Shown here in pieces: positions 11,249-20,647 of a DNA stretch of 64,000 nt. Within the stretch, counting starts at the first letter, position 1; every line of letters starts with the position of its first letter. This stretch comes from Psychromonas marina (GTDB lineage: Bacteria; Pseudomonadota; Gammaproteobacteria; Enterobacterales; Psychromonadaceae): NCBI RefSeq assembly GCF_030161115.1, contig NZ_BSPQ01000001.1:496001-560000 (forward strand). The letters run 5' to 3'. The translations under genes were made by a program, and so were the position numbers. The notes below the pieces were generated by a model. That model was not told where the DNA came from. It saw only the letters and a program-made list of their open reading frames with translations, and did not search any database.

Positions 11249-12124
11249 TTACTGACCAGCTGCTGCTAGTGTAGCTGCAACTTCTGCTGCGAAATCTTCT
11301 TCTTTTTTCTCAATACCTTCACCAACTTCAATGCGGATGAAAGTTTCAACGTCTGCGCCAGCATCTTTAAGAAGCTTAGCAACTTTGATTGAAGGATCTT
11401 TAACAAACGGTTGACCAGTAAGGCTCACTTCACCAGTGAATTTAGCCATACGACCTGTAACCATTTTTTCAGCGATCTCAGCAGGTTTACCACTATCGAT
11501 AGCGATCTGTAGTTGAATCTCTTTCTCTTTAGCTACTACTTCAGCTGGAACATCGCCCGGCTTAACGTATGTAGGAGAAGCAGCTGCAACATGCATAGCG
11601 ATGTCTTTAGCAAGGTCTGCGTCGCCGCCAGTAAGTACAGAGATAACACCGATTTTACCGCTGTGTACGTATGCGCCAAGGTTTTCACCTTCAACGATTT
11701 GTAAACGACGGATAGAGATGTTTTCACCGATTTTAGCAACAAGGTTAGCGCGCGCTTCTTCAACAGTGATGTCGTCGTATGCTAGTGCAGCTAGTGCTTC
11801 AAGATCAGTTACTTTATTTGCTAGTGCGATATCAGCAACTTTATTAGCAAATGCTAAGAAGCTTTTATCCATACCAACGAAATCTGTTTCACAGTTAATT
11901 TCAGCGATAAGAGCAACAGAAGTGCCTTCAGTTTTCGCTAAAACAACACCTTCAGCTGCAATACGGCCAGCTTTTTTAGCTGCTTTGATTGCACCTGATT
12001 TACGCATGTTTTCAATTGCAAGCTCGATGTCGCCATCTGCTTCAACCAATGCTTTTTTACAATCCATCATGCCCGCTGCTGTGCGTTCACGAAGTTCTTT
12101 AACTTGCTTAGCTGTAATAGCCAT
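11249..12124 (-). CDS. tsf: Tsf, elongation factor Ts
   Basis: Guanine nucleotide exchange factor for EF-Tu. 291 residues (E. coli 283). The N-terminal UBA-like segment [20 protein letters not shown] is followed by the exchange motif TDFV ([12 protein letters not shown]), which contacts EF-Tu. ATG at 12124. It follows rpsB, as in nearly all bacteria, and is separated from it by a hairpin with a T-run. Confidence 0.97.
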   Translation of the reverse strand: MAITAKQVKELRERTAAGMMDCKKALVEADGDIELAIENMRKSGAIKAAKKAGRIAAEGVVLAKTEGTSVALIAEINCETDFVGMDKSFLAFANKVADIALANKVTDLEALAALAYDDITVEEARANLVAKIGENISIRRLQIVEGENLGAYVHSGKIGVISVLTGGDADLAKDIAMHVAAASPTYVKPGDVPAEVVAKEKEIQLQIAIDSGKPAEIAEKMVTGRMAKFTGEVSLTGQPFVKDPSIKVAKLLKDAGADVETFIRIEVGEGIEKKEEDFAAEVAATLAAAGQ

Positions 12125-12147
12125 TGTCGAATTCCTAATATTTGTCT

Positions 12148-12176
12148 ACAAAAAAAAGGGGAGCCTAAACTCCCCT
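12148..12176 (-). terminator. Terminator/attenuator between rpsB and tsf
   Basis: On the minus strand AGGGGAG-(6 nt)-CTCCCCT (12157-12176) is followed by eight T. It looks like a strong intrinsic terminator, yet tsf normally depends on rpsB transcription, so it probably sets the S2:EF-Ts ratio by partial read-through. Confidence 0.85.
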
Positions 12177-12229
12177 GATAACTAACCATCATTTGATTAG
12201 TTAATAAGAGCTTCTAAATTTAGAAGAAC

Positions 12230-12967
12230 TTATTTCTCAGCTGTTTCTTCAACAAAACCGTCTGCTTCTGCTGCGATTGCAACGTCTGCTTGACGACCTT
12301 CTTTAACAGTCAGTGCAGCTGCATCTAAGTACAGTTTGATAGCACGGATAGCATCATCATTACCAGGAACAACGAAATCGATGTTATCTGGGCATGAGTT
12401 AGTATCTACAACAGCGATAACAGGGATTCCTAGGTTATTCGCTTCTTTAATTGCAATGTGCTCGTGATCAGCATCGATTACGAAGATTACATCTGGGATA
12501 CCGCCCATGTTTTTGATACCACCAAGTGTTTTTTCAAGTTTCTCTAATTCGCGAGTACGCATTAGCGCCTCTTTCTTAGTTAACTTTTCAAAAGTACCAT
12601 CTTGGCTTTGAACTTCAAGGTCTTTCAGACGTTTGATCGATTGACGAACTGTTTTCCAGTTAGTCAACATACCACCTAACCAACGGTGATCAACATAGAA
12701 TTGGTCACAGCTGATTGCAGCTTCTTTAACCGCTTCTGATGCAGCACGTTTAGTACCAACAAAAAGAACTTTACCTTTTTTAGCCGCTTTTGCTTCTAAA
12801 AAGTTAAGTGCTTTGTTGAACATTGGAACTGTTTGCTCAAGGTTGATGATATGAACTTTATTACGTGCACCGAAAATGAATGGCTTCATTTTTGGGTTCC
12901 AGTAACGAGTTTGGTGACCGAAGTGTACGCCAGCTTGTAGCATGTCGCGCATTGATACTGTTGCCAT
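12230..12967 (-). CDS. rpsB: RpsB, 30S ribosomal protein S2
   Basis: Small-subunit protein that anchors S1. 245 residues (E. coli 241). N-terminus [20 protein letters not shown] and conserved [18 protein letters not shown] and [20 protein letters not shown] segments. ATG at 12967 with AAGGA nearby. A long structured leader and a sigma70-type promoter lie upstream. Confidence 0.98.
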   Translation of the reverse strand: MATVSMRDMLQAGVHFGHQTRYWNPKMKPFIFGARNKVHIINLEQTVPMFNKALNFLEAKAAKKGKVLFVGTKRAASEAVKEAAISCDQFYVDHRWLGGMLTNWKTVRQSIKRLKDLEVQSQDGTFEKLTKKEALMRTRELEKLEKTLGGIKNMGGIPDVIFVIDADHEHIAIKEANNLGIPVIAVVDTNSCPDNIDFVVPGNDDAIRAIKLYLDAAALTVKEGRQADVAIAAEADGFVEETAEK

Positions 12968-12974
12968 TTTGAAT

Positions 12975-13070
12975 TTCCTTTAGTAGGGGTTAGGCCTCCA
13001 CGCATCCCGCAAACTCGACCAGTTTCAACAAGTTGAAAGCAGCACCCCGAGTTACGTGTCGATACGTGTG
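12975..13070 (-). promoter_or_regulatory. Structured rpsB 5' leader, probable S2 autoregulatory element
   Basis: The minus-strand transcript can fold as ACGT-(6 nt)-ACGT (13067-13054), then an outer stem AACTCG/CGAGTT (13053-13048 with 13017-13012). The outer stem encloses a 6-bp hairpin TTTCAA-CTTG-TTGAAA (13038-13023). A GGGGT next to the outer stem (13048-13044) can also pair with ACCCC just before the ribosome binding site (12990-12986). E. coli and other gammaproteobacteria regulate rpsB-tsf through a conserved structured leader bound by S2; assignment to that class is by position and fold, not by covariation. Confidence 0.65.
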
Positions 13071-13187
13071 TGTTATTGTAATTACTACTGTTGTCCCCCT
13101 TCATATAAATGAAAAAAAGTAACAACTAATAGTAATAAGTTAAGTGAGTCTTAATCGCTCAAAATTGAACTATTAAACTCGATGCGC

Positions 13188-13216
13188 TTTATATCACATT
13201 ATGTCAATTAACTCAA
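13188..13216 (-). promoter_or_regulatory. Sigma70-type promoter of rpsB-tsf
   Basis: On the minus strand TTGAGT (13216-13211), a 17-base spacer and TATAAA (13193-13188), followed by a G/C-rich GCGC discriminator as in stringently controlled ribosomal promoters. It would give a leader of about 215 bases. Confidence 0.65.
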
Positions 13217-13281
13217 ATATTGTCCTATCAGTTTTTGACGAAATAGTTGTTTTTTTATTCCTCCCCTTACAAATAAAGAGG

Positions 13282-13311
13282 TTAAACTTCACTAGCGCGT
13301 ATCACTATATT
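13282..13311 (+). promoter_or_regulatory. Candidate promoter of map
   Basis: TTAAAC (13282-13287), 18-base spacer, TATATT (13306-13311), about 45 bases before the map start. The -35 is weak; it is the best sigma70-like match in the map/rpsB divergent gap. Confidence 0.35.
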
Positions 13312-13362
13312 TCTTTATAGTTCTACTATTAACTATCTAAACAAATAAAGAAGAGAAATAAG

Positions 13363-14154
13363 ATGGCAGCTATCATAAAAACAAGTGACGAAATCGAGAA
13401 AATGCGCATTGCAGGGAAACTAGCAGCGGACGTATTAGCCATGATTGAACCTTTTATTAAGGTAGGTGTAACAACCAACGAATTAGACAAAATTTGTCAT
13501 GACTACATTGTTGATGTACAAGGCGCAATTCCAGCCCCTTTAAACTACCATGGTTTCCCTAAATCGATCTGTACCTCTTTAAACCATGTTGTTTGTCACG
13601 GTATTCCAAATGATAAAGCCCTCAAAGAGGGAGATATTATGAATGTTGATATCACCGTCATTAAAGATGGTTACCACGGTGATACTTCAAAAATGTTCAT
13701 TATTGGTCAATCAATCGCAGGAGATCGTTTATCTCGTATTGCTCAAGAGTGTCTATACCTAGGTATTAACATGGTTAAACCAGGCGCACGTCTAGGTGAT
13801 ATTGGTGCTGCGATTCAAAAACATGCAGAATCAAATACCTGCTCTGTAGTACGTGAATATTGTGGACATGGTATCGGCATTGGTTTCCATGAAGAACCAC
13901 AGGTTTTACATTACGGTAAAAAAGGTACTGGTGAAGTATTACAAGCGGGTCAATGCTTTACTATTGAACCAATGATCAATCAGGGCAAAAAAACCGAAGC
14001 CTGCAGAGTACTAAAAGATGAATGGACTGTTGAAACACGCAAAAAAGTCCTATCAGCACAATGGGAACACACATTATTAGTAACAGAAACAGGTGTTGAA
14101 ATTTTAACACTGCGCCCAGAAGAGACTATTGAGCGTATTATTAACCACAATTAA
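13363..14154 (+). CDS. map: Map, type I methionine aminopeptidase
   Basis: Removes the initiator methionine from new proteins. 263 residues (E. coli 264). The dinuclear metal ligands of the pita-bread fold are all present: D96, D107, H169, E202 and E235; H79 (VVCHGIPND) is the substrate-side histidine. ATG at 13363 after AGAAGAGAAATAAG. It is divergent from rpsB, as in E. coli, and followed by glnD. Confidence 0.97.
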   Translation: MAAIIKTSDEIEKMRIAGKLAADVLAMIEPFIKVGVTTNELDKICHDYIVDVQGAIPAPLNYHGFPKSICTSLNHVVCHGIPNDKALKEGDIMNVDITVIKDGYHGDTSKMFIIGQSIAGDRLSRIAQECLYLGINMVKPGARLGDIGAAIQKHAESNTCSVVREYCGHGIGIGFHEEPQVLHYGKKGTGEVLQAGQCFTIEPMINQGKKTEACRVLKDEWTVETRKKVLSAQWEHTLLVTETGVEILTLRPEETIERIINHN

Positions 14155-14182
14155 GCTAAACACGATTAATCGTTGCTATTAA

Positions 14183-14213
14183 CACTCTCTGACTCAACTT
14201 GAGTTAGGGAGTG
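14183..14213 (+). other. Long hairpin between map and glnD
   Basis: CACTCTCTGACTCAA (14183-14197) pairs with TTGAGTTAGGGAGTG (14199-14213) over almost its whole length; the effective loop is about five bases. No T-run follows on either strand, so it is not a classical terminator. It ends 22 bases before the glnD start and may act as an RNA processing or attenuation site. Confidence 0.5.
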
Positions 14214-14235
14214 AATATCCCAACCAGAGGTATAC

Positions 14236-16848
14236 ATGGACTTTGAACACCTTTCCCCACTAAAAATCAGCGCAGACAATCTCACTATTCCCTTTCTCAA
14301 AAAGCACCATCTAGATTTTAATGATTGGCAAATTGAAGCATTTAAAAACAAACATGATATTACTCTGCTTGTAAAACAACGTGCACGTTATATTGATGAA
14401 CTATTAACACGCTTATGGGATTTTGTGGGATTAAGCGAAAGCTACGATCTCGCACTAATAGCAGTGGGTGGATATGGCAGAGGGGAACTGCACCCTAAGT
14501 CAGATATTGATCTATTAATTCTTTCTGAGTCCGGTTTTAGTGAGCAGTCAGAACAAAAGATAAGTCAATTTATCACTCTACTATGGGATCTTAAGCTCGA
14601 TGTAGGACAAAGTGTCCGTACCTTGCAAGATTGTTATGAGCAGGGTCAAACTGATATCACCATAGCAACGAGCATGCTTGAAGCACGCTTTTTAATCGGC
14701 AATAAACAAACCTTCAAGAAGTTACAAGAAACATTAGAAAATGATTCATTTTGGCCTTCAGATAAGTTCTTTATCGCCAAAAAAGAGGAACAGATCGGCC
14801 GCCATAAAAGCTGCCATGGTGATGGTTATAGCTTAGAGCCCGATATCAAAAATGGCCCTGGTGGCTTGCGCGATCTACAAACAGTTGCTTGGATATCAAA
14901 ATGCCATTTTAATGCACACAGCTTATTAGAGCTAACTACGTTCAATTATATTACCCCCGGTGAATACCGAGAGTTAGTCGATTGCCAAACTTTCTTGTGG
15001 ACGATTCGTTTTGCGTTACATACGGTCACTAAACGCCCTGACAATAGATTACTCTTTGATTTTCAGAGTGAGGTTGCTGCACTTTTAGGTTATACAGGAC
15101 AAGCTAACGAAGCCATTGAGCAGATGATGAAGGCATTTTATCAAACCATTCATCGCGTTAAAGAGCTCAACGATATGTTGTTGCAATATTTCGACGAAGC
15201 GATTTTAGGCAACTTAAACCAAAAAATAGAAAGTATTGACCAACACTTTCAACTTCGCGATCAGATGATAGAGCTAAAAACCCCCTATCTGTTTAGTGAT
15301 CGCCCAGAAACCATTCTGAGTCTATTTTTGCACATCGCCAACGATGCGCGTGTTCAGGGCATCTACTCTCCGACACTACGTGAACTGCGTGAAGCGCGAC
15401 GATGTTTAACGCAGTGGTTACAGAACATTCCAGAGTGTCGCATTATTTTTATGGAGATTATGCGCCACCCTCGCGGTATGGGACTAGCACTCACGTTAAT
15501 GCATAAATATGGCGTATTAGCCGCTTATATCCCGCAATGGAGCCGTATCGTTGGTCAGATGCAGTTTGACCTATTTCATGCCTATACAGTTGATGAACAC
15601 ACTCATAAATTAATTAAAAACATCTATAACTACCCAGCTAATAAAGAGACCCATCCCTTAGCGCATGAGCGCTACAACTATCTGGAAAAACCTGAACTGC
15701 TATTTTTAGCCGCCATTTTTCACGATATTGCCAAAGGGCAAAAAGGTGACCACTCAACATTAGGCGCTGTTGATGCCTGTGCATTCTGTGAATTACATGG
15801 ATTAAGTCGTTACGAGAGTAAATTTGTAGCATGGTTAGTAAAAGAACACCTTACTATGTCGGTGACTGCGCAACGTCGAGACATCAGTGATTCTCGTGTG
15901 ATCATGGAATTTGCACAGCTAGTTCGCGATGAAAAACACCTTAATTATCTGTTCTGCTTAACCGTTGCCGATATCTGTGCCACCAATGAAGACACTTGGA
16001 ATAGCTGGAAAGGTACGTTAATGCGTGAACTTTATTACAGCACACAAAAAATGCTCCGCCGTGGTGTAGAAAACCCACCAGACATTCGTGACAGAATACG
16101 AGATAGGCAGCGTAAAACACTCTCTGCACTACTTGAAGTTGGCATTGAAGAGAAAAATGTAAAGCCGTTATGGAAACGTTTTAACTTAAACTATTTCTTC
16201 CGTTATCATTCGCGACAAATTGTGTGGCATACCACGAATCTATTGCAGCATAAAGATCACAGCCAACCGATGGTATTAATCAGCGACAAAAATGAGCGCG
16301 GTGCAACAGAGATCTTTGTTTATCATAAAGATATGCCAGCTCTTTTCTCTTCTGTTGTTACTGAAATAGACAATAAAAAACTCAGCGTGCATGATGCAAA
16401 GATTCTGTCTAGTCGAGATGACTTCTCGCTTAGTACCTTTACCGTTTTAGAACAAGATGGTGAGCATATTGACCCTGACAAGATACAACGCTTAAAAGCC
16501 GCTATTGAGCGCGGTTTGATTGCACCAGAAACAGTCAACTGCCAACAAACACGCTTAATGCGCATTAAACGCCAATTTAAATTTGAGCCAGAAATCACCT
16601 TCTTACCTACCAAGCGTAAACGTACTCAAATTGAGATTATCGCCTTTGATGCGCCAGGTATTTTGGCAAATATTGGTGAGGTTTTTAGAAGCAGTGGTCT
16701 GATGTTAGATACGGCTAAAATCACCACGATTGGTGAACGAGCAGAAGATCTATTTATCGTCTCGACGGAAGATGGGGATGCATTAACCGAACAGCAAGAG
16801 GCAAACTTAAAAGCGAATTTAATTGCAGAGTTAAGCCCAGATAGCTAG
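14236..16848 (+). CDS. glnD: GlnD, bifunctional PII uridylyltransferase/uridylyl-removing enzyme
   Basis: Glutamine sensor that uridylylates or deuridylylates PII proteins and so tunes nitrogen assimilation. 870 residues (E. coli 890). Nucleotidyltransferase motif GGYGRGELHPKSDIDLL at 78-94 (catalytic D90 and D92), HD phosphohydrolase domain with HD at 496-497 (FHDIAKGQKGDHS), and two C-terminal ACT domains starting near 686 and 796. ATG at 14236 with AGAGG five bases upstream. It is followed by the convergent fbpC. Confidence 0.96.
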   Translation: MDFEHLSPLKISADNLTIPFLKKHHLDFNDWQIEAFKNKHDITLLVKQRARYIDELLTRLWDFVGLSESYDLALIAVGGYGRGELHPKSDIDLLILSESGFSEQSEQKISQFITLLWDLKLDVGQSVRTLQDCYEQGQTDITIATSMLEARFLIGNKQTFKKLQETLENDSFWPSDKFFIAKKEEQIGRHKSCHGDGYSLEPDIKNGPGGLRDLQTVAWISKCHFNAHSLLELTTFNYITPGEYRELVDCQTFLWTIRFALHTVTKRPDNRLLFDFQSEVAALLGYTGQANEAIEQMMKAFYQTIHRVKELNDMLLQYFDEAILGNLNQKIESIDQHFQLRDQMIELKTPYLFSDRPETILSLFLHIANDARVQGIYSPTLRELREARRCLTQWLQNIPECRIIFMEIMRHPRGMGLALTLMHKYGVLAAYIPQWSRIVGQMQFDLFHAYTVDEHTHKLIKNIYNYPANKETHPLAHERYNYLEKPELLFLAAIFHDIAKGQKGDHSTLGAVDACAFCELHGLSRYESKFVAWLVKEHLTMSVTAQRRDISDSRVIMEFAQLVRDEKHLNYLFCLTVADICATNEDTWNSWKGTLMRELYYSTQKMLRRGVENPPDIRDRIRDRQRKTLSALLEVGIEEKNVKPLWKRFNLNYFFRYHSRQIVWHTTNLLQHKDHSQPMVLISDKNERGATEIFVYHKDMPALFSSVVTEIDNKKLSVHDAKILSSRDDFSLSTFTVLEQDGEHIDPDKIQRLKAAIERGLIAPETVNCQQTRLMRIKRQFKFEPEITFLPTKRKRTQIEIIAFDAPGILANIGEVFRSSGLMLDTAKITTIGERAEDLFIVSTEDGDALTEQQEANLKANLIAELSPDS

Positions 16849-16849
16849 C

Positions 16850-16881
16850 AAAAATCGGAGAGCAGTTAATCTTGCTCTCCG
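16850..16881 (-). terminator. Intrinsic terminator of the fbpABC operon
   Basis: The stem CGGAGAGCA/TGCTCTCCG (16856-16864 with 16873-16881) is followed on the minus strand by ATTTTTG. It lies between the convergent glnD and fbpC stops; the T-run favours the fbpC direction. Confidence 0.85.
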
Positions 16882-16886
16882 GTCAA

Positions 16887-17939
16887 TTAGTCGTTAAACA
16901 GCACAAAATCATGGTTAATAATAGAAAGGTTGACGCGATCTCCAATCTGGTAGCCTTCCTGTAAATTATTCTGTTTAACAACATATAACTTACCCTTAAA
17001 GTTAACAGTAAATTGTTGAAAGGCACCGAGAAAATCAACATCAACAATCGCCCCCACTCCCTCTACCGCAATATTGATCGCAATTTGTTCAGGACGTAAT
17101 AATAGTTGCAAAGAGCTGCCCAGTGGATGCTTAACCGCACTATCATTAATCAATTGACCAAAATCAGAGAGTAATTGATTATCCGCTGCCACTTGTACAT
17201 CGATATAATTACTGGTGCCCATAAAGTCAGCAACGTAACGAGAACTAGGCTGGCTATACAGCTGCTGAGGTGCACCTATCTGTATTATTTTTCCTGCTCG
17301 CATCAAGGCGATTTTATCTGCAAAGGCAAAACCTTCCTCTTTAGAGTGAGTCACAAATAGTGCACTCATCGCATGCTTTTTAAGTAACAGGCGAATCTCT
17401 TTGATCAGCTTAAAACGAACATGCTGATCAAGGTTTGAAAAAGGTTCATCAAGTAGCATTAACTCTGGTTGATAAGCAAGCGCTCGTGCGATGGCGATAC
17501 GTTGCTGCTGTCCACCAGAAAGTTGATGTGGGAAGCGTTCAGAAAACTCGCTTAGTTGCACTAGCGCCAATACTTTCTCTACACGTTCTCTTTTTGCTTC
17601 TTTACCCATTTTTTGCAATGAAAATGCAATATTATCAAACACACTTAGGTGAGGGAAAAGTGCATAATCCTGAAAGATAAGACCGACTTTACGTTGTTCA
17701 GGCGCGAGATTAATCGACTCTCCATTTACCCGATTACCATTAATGGTAATATCACCATGGATATTGTTCTGTAAACCAGAAACCGCACGTAACAGCGTTG
17801 TTTTACCACAACCACTCTCTCCTAATAAACAAACAATTTCATTATCTTGTAACTCTAGATCCAGATTTTTTAAAATATGGTTTTTTTGCTTATTTTCTTG
17901 GTAAAAGCAGTTTAAATTTTTAATCACTAACGCAGACAT
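16887..17939 (-). CDS. fbpC: FbpC-like ferric iron ABC transporter ATPase
   Basis: ATP-binding subunit that powers ferric-iron import across the inner membrane. 350 residues. Walker A GESGCGKTT at 40-48, Q-loop region FQDYALFPHLSVFDNIAF, signature LSGGQQQR, Walker B LMLLDEP, switch HSKEE, then a C-terminal TOBE-type domain (about 270-350). ATG at 17939 overlaps the fbpB stop by one base, indicating translational coupling. Substrate is assigned from the fbpA partner and the Fur-like promoter. Confidence 0.9.
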   Translation of the reverse strand: MSALVIKNLNCFYQENKQKNHILKNLDLELQDNEIVCLLGESGCGKTTLLRAVSGLQNNIHGDITINGNRVNGESINLAPEQRKVGLIFQDYALFPHLSVFDNIAFSLQKMGKEAKRERVEKVLALVQLSEFSERFPHQLSGGQQQRIAIARALAYQPELMLLDEPFSNLDQHVRFKLIKEIRLLLKKHAMSALFVTHSKEEGFAFADKIALMRAGKIIQIGAPQQLYSQPSSRYVADFMGTSNYIDVQVAADNQLLSDFGQLINDSAVKHPLGSSLQLLLRPEQIAINIAVEGVGAIVDVDFLGAFQQFTVNFKGKLYVVKQNNLQEGYQIGDRVNLSIINHDFVLFND

Positions 17940-19573
17940 TAACTTGCCTTCTCTAATAAACGATTTACAACAATAAAGGGAATTAATCCCATCAACACAA
18001 TTAACAATGCAGGTAATGCGGCATATTCAATCATCTCGTCAGAGACAAATTGATAAACATAAGTTGCCAATGTTTCAAAATTAAAAGGACGTAATAACAG
18101 TGCAGTCGGTAGTTCTTTCATCGCTTCAATAAACACTAAAATAAATGCAGTCAGCATCCCTTTTTTAATGAGGGGTAAATTCACACGGCGAATAGTTTGC
18201 CCTGCGGTTTGACCTAATGAACGCGATGCCAGATCAAGTGAAGGAGCAACTTGTTCTAAACTACTGCCAATACTGCCCACAGCAATTGCACTAAAACGGA
18301 CCAAATAACCGATCACCAAAATAAATAGTGTGCCAGAGAATATAAGTCCTACGCGTGAAAAACCAAATTCAACAAGCTGACGATTAAACCATAAATCTAA
18401 ATGCGTAAATGGAATTAATACTGCAATAGCGACCACTGTTCCCGGTACTGCGTAACCTAACGATGATAAACGAATACATGTTTTAGCAAGCAAACCCGGC
18501 GCGAGACGTTGATAAAAATTAACAATTAGACCAATCAGTAACGCGAGAGAAGCCACAATAGAAGCTAACCAAAAACTGTTCAGTGTATATTGCCAAAGCT
18601 GCGCATTAAGCGAGACTGCAAAATAACTAAACGCATAATAGATGAGTACACTAAGCGGCAGAATAAAAGCTAAGAACAATAAGCCCCACAAAAAAGCTAA
18701 CACTGAAAATTTACGCCATCCAATTAATTCAAAACGTAAATCGGTATGTGTTGCGCCACTACGCTGATAAATTTTCTGTTTGCGGCGACTATGCCCTTCT
18801 AAACCGATAAATATCACCAACGCTAATAACATAATAGAGGATATTTTTGCAGCAGTGGTTAAGCTGCCCAATTCTAACCAGGTATCATAAACGGCGGTGG
18901 TTAACGTATGCACTGCAAAATAGTTTACCGTTGCAAAATCCCCTAATGTTTCCATGGCAATCAACGATAACCCGACCGCCATAGCAGAACGAGACAGAGG
19001 AAATGAAACACGCCTAAAGGCTTGGAAAGGTGACAGGCCCAATGTGCGAGCGGCTTGAAACAATCCGCCTGATTGACCTAAAAAAGCACTACGTAATAAT
19101 AGATAGAGATAGGGGTATAGCGCCAACGCTAAAATAACCATCGCACCATAAATAGTACGAATATCAGGGAAATAATAGTCACTGACTGATTGCCAGTGCA
19201 TAAACTCACGAAGAAACTGCTGAACAGGCCCACTAAAATCTAATAGATCCGTATAAACAATAGCAACAATATAGGGGGGGAGCGCCAATGGTAGCATTAA
19301 TGCCCATTGCAATATTGAGCGACTTGGAAACTCACAGCAGGAGATAAACCAAGCGCTAGGCAGTGCAAAACAGAAGCTAAGTAATAATACCCCTGCAATA
19401 ACCTTCAGCGTAGTAAAGGTATAATCGAACAAAACAGTATCGATAAGGTGTTGAAAACTACTACTCTCATCAACGGAAAAAGCACTCATTACGAGTGCTA
19501 TTATCGGCATAACTAATAAAAAAGTTACCCCCCAAGGGAGTAACTTATAAAACCAAGATTTGTTAGAGATCAA
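17939..19573 (-). CDS. fbpB: FbpB-like ferric iron ABC transporter permease
   Basis: Inner-membrane permease made of two fused BPD_transp_1 units. 544 residues with roughly 12 hydrophobic helices. Each half carries a transmembrane-to-ATPase EAA-type loop, for example ARTLGLSPFQAFRRVSFPL and SRSLGQTAGQTIRRVNLPL. The start is a TTG (MISNKSWFYK) overlapping fbpA by 11 bases; no ATG exists upstream of the first helix, and the Shine-Dalgarno sequence is weak, so the exact start is uncertain. Confidence 0.9.
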   Translation of the reverse strand: MISNKSWFYKLLPWGVTFLLVMPIIALVMSAFSVDESSSFQHLIDTVLFDYTFTTLKVIAGVLLLSFCFALPSAWFISCCEFPSRSILQWALMLPLALPPYIVAIVYTDLLDFSGPVQQFLREFMHWQSVSDYYFPDIRTIYGAMVILALALYPYLYLLLRSAFLGQSGGLFQAARTLGLSPFQAFRRVSFPLSRSAMAVGLSLIAMETLGDFATVNYFAVHTLTTAVYDTWLELGSLTTAAKISSIMLLALVIFIGLEGHSRRKQKIYQRSGATHTDLRFELIGWRKFSVLAFLWGLLFLAFILPLSVLIYYAFSYFAVSLNAQLWQYTLNSFWLASIVASLALLIGLIVNFYQRLAPGLLAKTCIRLSSLGYAVPGTVVAIAVLIPFTHLDLWFNRQLVEFGFSRVGLIFSGTLFILVIGYLVRFSAIAVGSIGSSLEQVAPSLDLASRSLGQTAGQTIRRVNLPLIKKGMLTAFILVFIEAMKELPTALLLRPFNFETLATYVYQFVSDEMIEYAALPALLIVLMGLIPFIVVNRLLEKAS

Positions 19574-20579
19574 ACTTCACTTCATCCAATAATTTAACAG
19601 CAGCTTGATGCTGTTTAGCGATTTCTGCAAGCGGTAAAGTATCCGCTTTAAATTGTCCCCATGATGCAACCAATTTTGAAGGTTGTACACTTACTTTTAC
19701 AGGGTATTCGTAATTAACTTCCGCATACATCTGTTGAGCAACATCATCAGACAAAAATTCAATCAATTTAATAGCATTGGCTTTATTCGGAGCGTATTTA
19801 GTTAATACAACACCGCTTACATTAACATGGGATCCGGTTGTGTTTTGGTTTGGAAAGTTAATATTAACGGCTTCTGCCCAGCTAACTTGTTTAGGGTCTG
19901 CTAACATTTTTCCTAAGTAGTAGTTATTACCTAATGCATAATCACATAGACCATCTTTTACTGCTTTAACTTGTGCGCGATCATTGCCCTGTGGTTTGCG
20001 GGCAAGATTAGCTTTAACACTTTCAAGCCATACTTTAGCGTTAGCCTCACCTTCATGTGCAATCACAGAAGCCACCAATGACACGTTATAAGGATGTTTA
20101 CCTGAACGAGTACAAATTTTACCTTTGAACTCTGGTTTTGCTAGATCTTGATAAGTAATATCAACAGGACCAATTCGCTCAGATGAAGAATAGATATTAC
20201 GTACACGTGTAGTTAATGCAAACCATTGATTCTCTGGATCACGGTACTGACTTGGGATATTACTGTTTAACTTTTCGCTTTGGATCGGTTGCGTTAAATC
20301 TTGGCTAGTTAATGAGACTAGACGGCTAATATCAGTAGTAAGTACCACATCGGCCGGTGATAATTCACCTTCGCGTTTAACACGTTCGATCAGACCTTTA
20401 TTTGCAAATAAAATGTTAACTTTAATACCCGTTTGCTCTGTGAATTTCTCCATAATAGGTTCAATTAAAAAAGCTTGTCGAAAAGAGTAGATATTCACCT
20501 CTTCTGCAAAGGTAGAAAATGAAGCAGTGGTTAATGCAATCATCGCGGCGCTACGAGCAAATAGTTTTTTAGGTGACAT
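19563..20579 (-). CDS. fbpA: FbpA-like periplasmic ferric iron binding protein
   Basis: Periplasmic Fe(III)-binding lipocalin-free, transferrin-like solute-binding protein of the ABC importer. 338-residue precursor with signal peptide MSPKKLFARSAAMIALTTAS ending near STFA-EE. The paired iron-ligand tyrosines are Y220-Y221 (GNNYYLGKML). Two cysteines, C156 and C212, are present. The ATG at 20579 has GGAT seven bases upstream; a second in-frame ATG lies at 20588 and the open frame reaches a TTG at 20609. It heads the fbpABC operon. Confidence 0.92.
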   Translation of the reverse strand: MSPKKLFARSAAMIALTTASFSTFAEEVNIYSFRQAFLIEPIMEKFTEQTGIKVNILFANKGLIERVKREGELSPADVVLTTDISRLVSLTSQDLTQPIQSEKLNSNIPSQYRDPENQWFALTTRVRNIYSSSERIGPVDITYQDLAKPEFKGKICTRSGKHPYNVSLVASVIAHEGEANAKVWLESVKANLARKPQGNDRAQVKAVKDGLCDYALGNNYYLGKMLADPKQVSWAEAVNINFPNQNTTGSHVNVSGVVLTKYAPNKANAIKLIEFLSDDVAQQMYAEVNYEYPVKVSVQPSKLVASWGQFKADTLPLAEIAKQHQAAVKLLDEVKFDL

Positions 20580-20593
20580 ATAATTCATCCGAA

Positions 20594-20608
20594 TGGTAAT
20601 GGTTATCA
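20594..20608 (-). promoter_or_regulatory. Fur-box-like site, proximal
   Basis: TGGTAAT-G-GTTATCA matches the 7-1-7 Fur core TGATAAT-N-ATTATCA at 12 of 14 positions. It lies just downstream of the fbpA -10 element, where Fur would block initiation when iron is plentiful. Confidence 0.75.
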
Positions 20609-20618
20609 ATATAAAAAC

Positions 20619-20647
20619 ATTCTAATGATAACGATTACTGTTTGCAA
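20619..20647 (-). promoter_or_regulatory. fbpABC promoter with a second Fur-like site
   Basis: On the minus strand TTGCAA (20647-20642), a 17-base spacer and TAGAAT (20624-20619). The spacer contains a second, weaker Fur-like 7-1-7 site TGATAAC-G-ATTACTG (20626-20640, plus-strand reading). Together with the proximal box this predicts iron-repressed transcription. Confidence 0.7.

Noticed and set aside
11601-12185. 194-codon plus-strand open frame opposite tsf
   Set aside because: It is entirely antisense to the clear EF-Ts gene; its Ser/Ala/Arg-rich composition is what the antisense of that codon usage gives, and it has no recognisable domain.
12886-13125. 79-codon minus-strand frame covering the rpsB leader
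   Set aside because: It overlaps the rpsB start in another frame, lacks a convincing ribosome binding site and covers the structured leader; the leader explanation is better.
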